NCBI RefSeq assembly: GCF_028640845.1 | Contig: NC_080539.1 | Coordinates: forward strand, 372,924,733 to 372,988,732 | Origin: Ahaetulla prasina | Taxonomy: Eukaryota; Chordata; Lepidosauria; Squamata; Colubridae | DNA length: 64,000 bases | Direction of reading: 5' to 3' | Shown here: positions 63,716 to 64,000 of the stretch, in pieces | Numbering within the stretch: position 1 is the first letter of the stretch | Layout: the number at the start of each line of letters is the position of its first letter | The notes under the pieces: generated by a model | What the model was told of the DNA's origin: nothing | What the model saw: the letters and a program-made list of their open reading frames with translations, nothing else | Databases searched by the model: none | Translations under genes and position numbers: made by a program

Positions 63716-64000
63716 CCTTTCTGCTTATCTAAGCAACGGACCTGGCTAGGTTGAAGACCACAGATTTATTCCGTTGAATTTATTAGAAACAAACATGCAC
63801 ACACAAGGAATCAATATGAAACTGAAGATAAAAACAGATTTGGAAAGCAAAGGGAAAAATCGTGCCCAGAGATAGAAGTGGAAGAGTAGCGTCCATTTGC
63901 AACTATGGGGATATTTCTGGGAGGAAAACGGCACTCCAGCTAACACGGAGGATGTTCCCCAGTTGGGTGGTGAAACGTCTTCGAGAAAACCACCAAGCTC
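63716..64000. other. Mostly unique sequence; family 3 hammerhead-like remnant at the end
   Basis: AATAAA occurs twice on the minus strand (near 63763 and 63778). The last 60 bases carry 'gttgggtggtgaaacgtc', a decayed member of the family at 39.6 and 47.5 kb. Confidence 0.35.

Overview
The window is vertebrate nuclear DNA, most likely from a snake. The evidence is CR1/L3-type LINE 3' ends with (ATTCT)n tails, Sauria-type SINEs with a Bov-B-like tail, Rex1, L2 and L1 LINE remnants, and abundant hAT-like and Tigger-like miniature elements. There is no bacterial or organellar gene.

Both host genes lie on the minus strand, head to tail, and both are perilipins (lipid-droplet coat proteins). The first, at about 62.7-45.2 kb, is a complete PLIN3: seven coding exons with compatible phases, 445 codons, the PAT region, 11-residue amphipathic repeats, and the C-terminal four-helix-bundle region with its WLVGPF ending. 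The second, at about 33.2-1.1 kb, is a divergent perilipin whose last four exons match PLIN3 exon for exon in phase and position. Upstream of these it has Pro/Glu-rich exons in place of a recognisable PAT domain. Nine exons give 595 open codons; the start-codon exon is uncertain (candidate at 35.4 kb). The pair looks like a tandem perilipin cluster.

The rest is repeat. 1.85-10.15 kb, inside the last intron of the divergent gene, is a cluster of Penelope-like elements (PLEs). One minus-strand copy has an open reverse transcriptase plus GIY-YIG frame. Four plus-strand copies form a head-to-tail array of two deletion types, RT-only twice and endonuclease-only twice. Every unit boundary carries a hammerhead-ribozyme-like core (CTGANGA, stem, GAAAC, GTC). 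Two other sequence families in the window (39.6 and 47.5-48.1 kb; 53.3 and 55.9 kb) show the same core.

10.2-20.9 kb holds microsatellites, a hairpin-repeat array, CR1, Rex1, L1, and Tigger-like and hAT-like miniature elements nested up to three deep. It ends in a 39-bp minisatellite beside a coding exon. 21-45 kb has L2, L1, SINEs, LTR-like repeats and further hammerhead-like units. 45-64 kb, in and around PLIN3, contains a GA-rich minisatellite, LTR-like repeats, L2, a second PLE relic, nested hAT/CR1 insertions and a 640-bp polypyrimidine tract. Three perilipin splice sites sit within about 20 bp of a CR1 3' tail. All coordinates come from reading by eye; repeat boundaries are approximate unless a target-site duplication is quoted.
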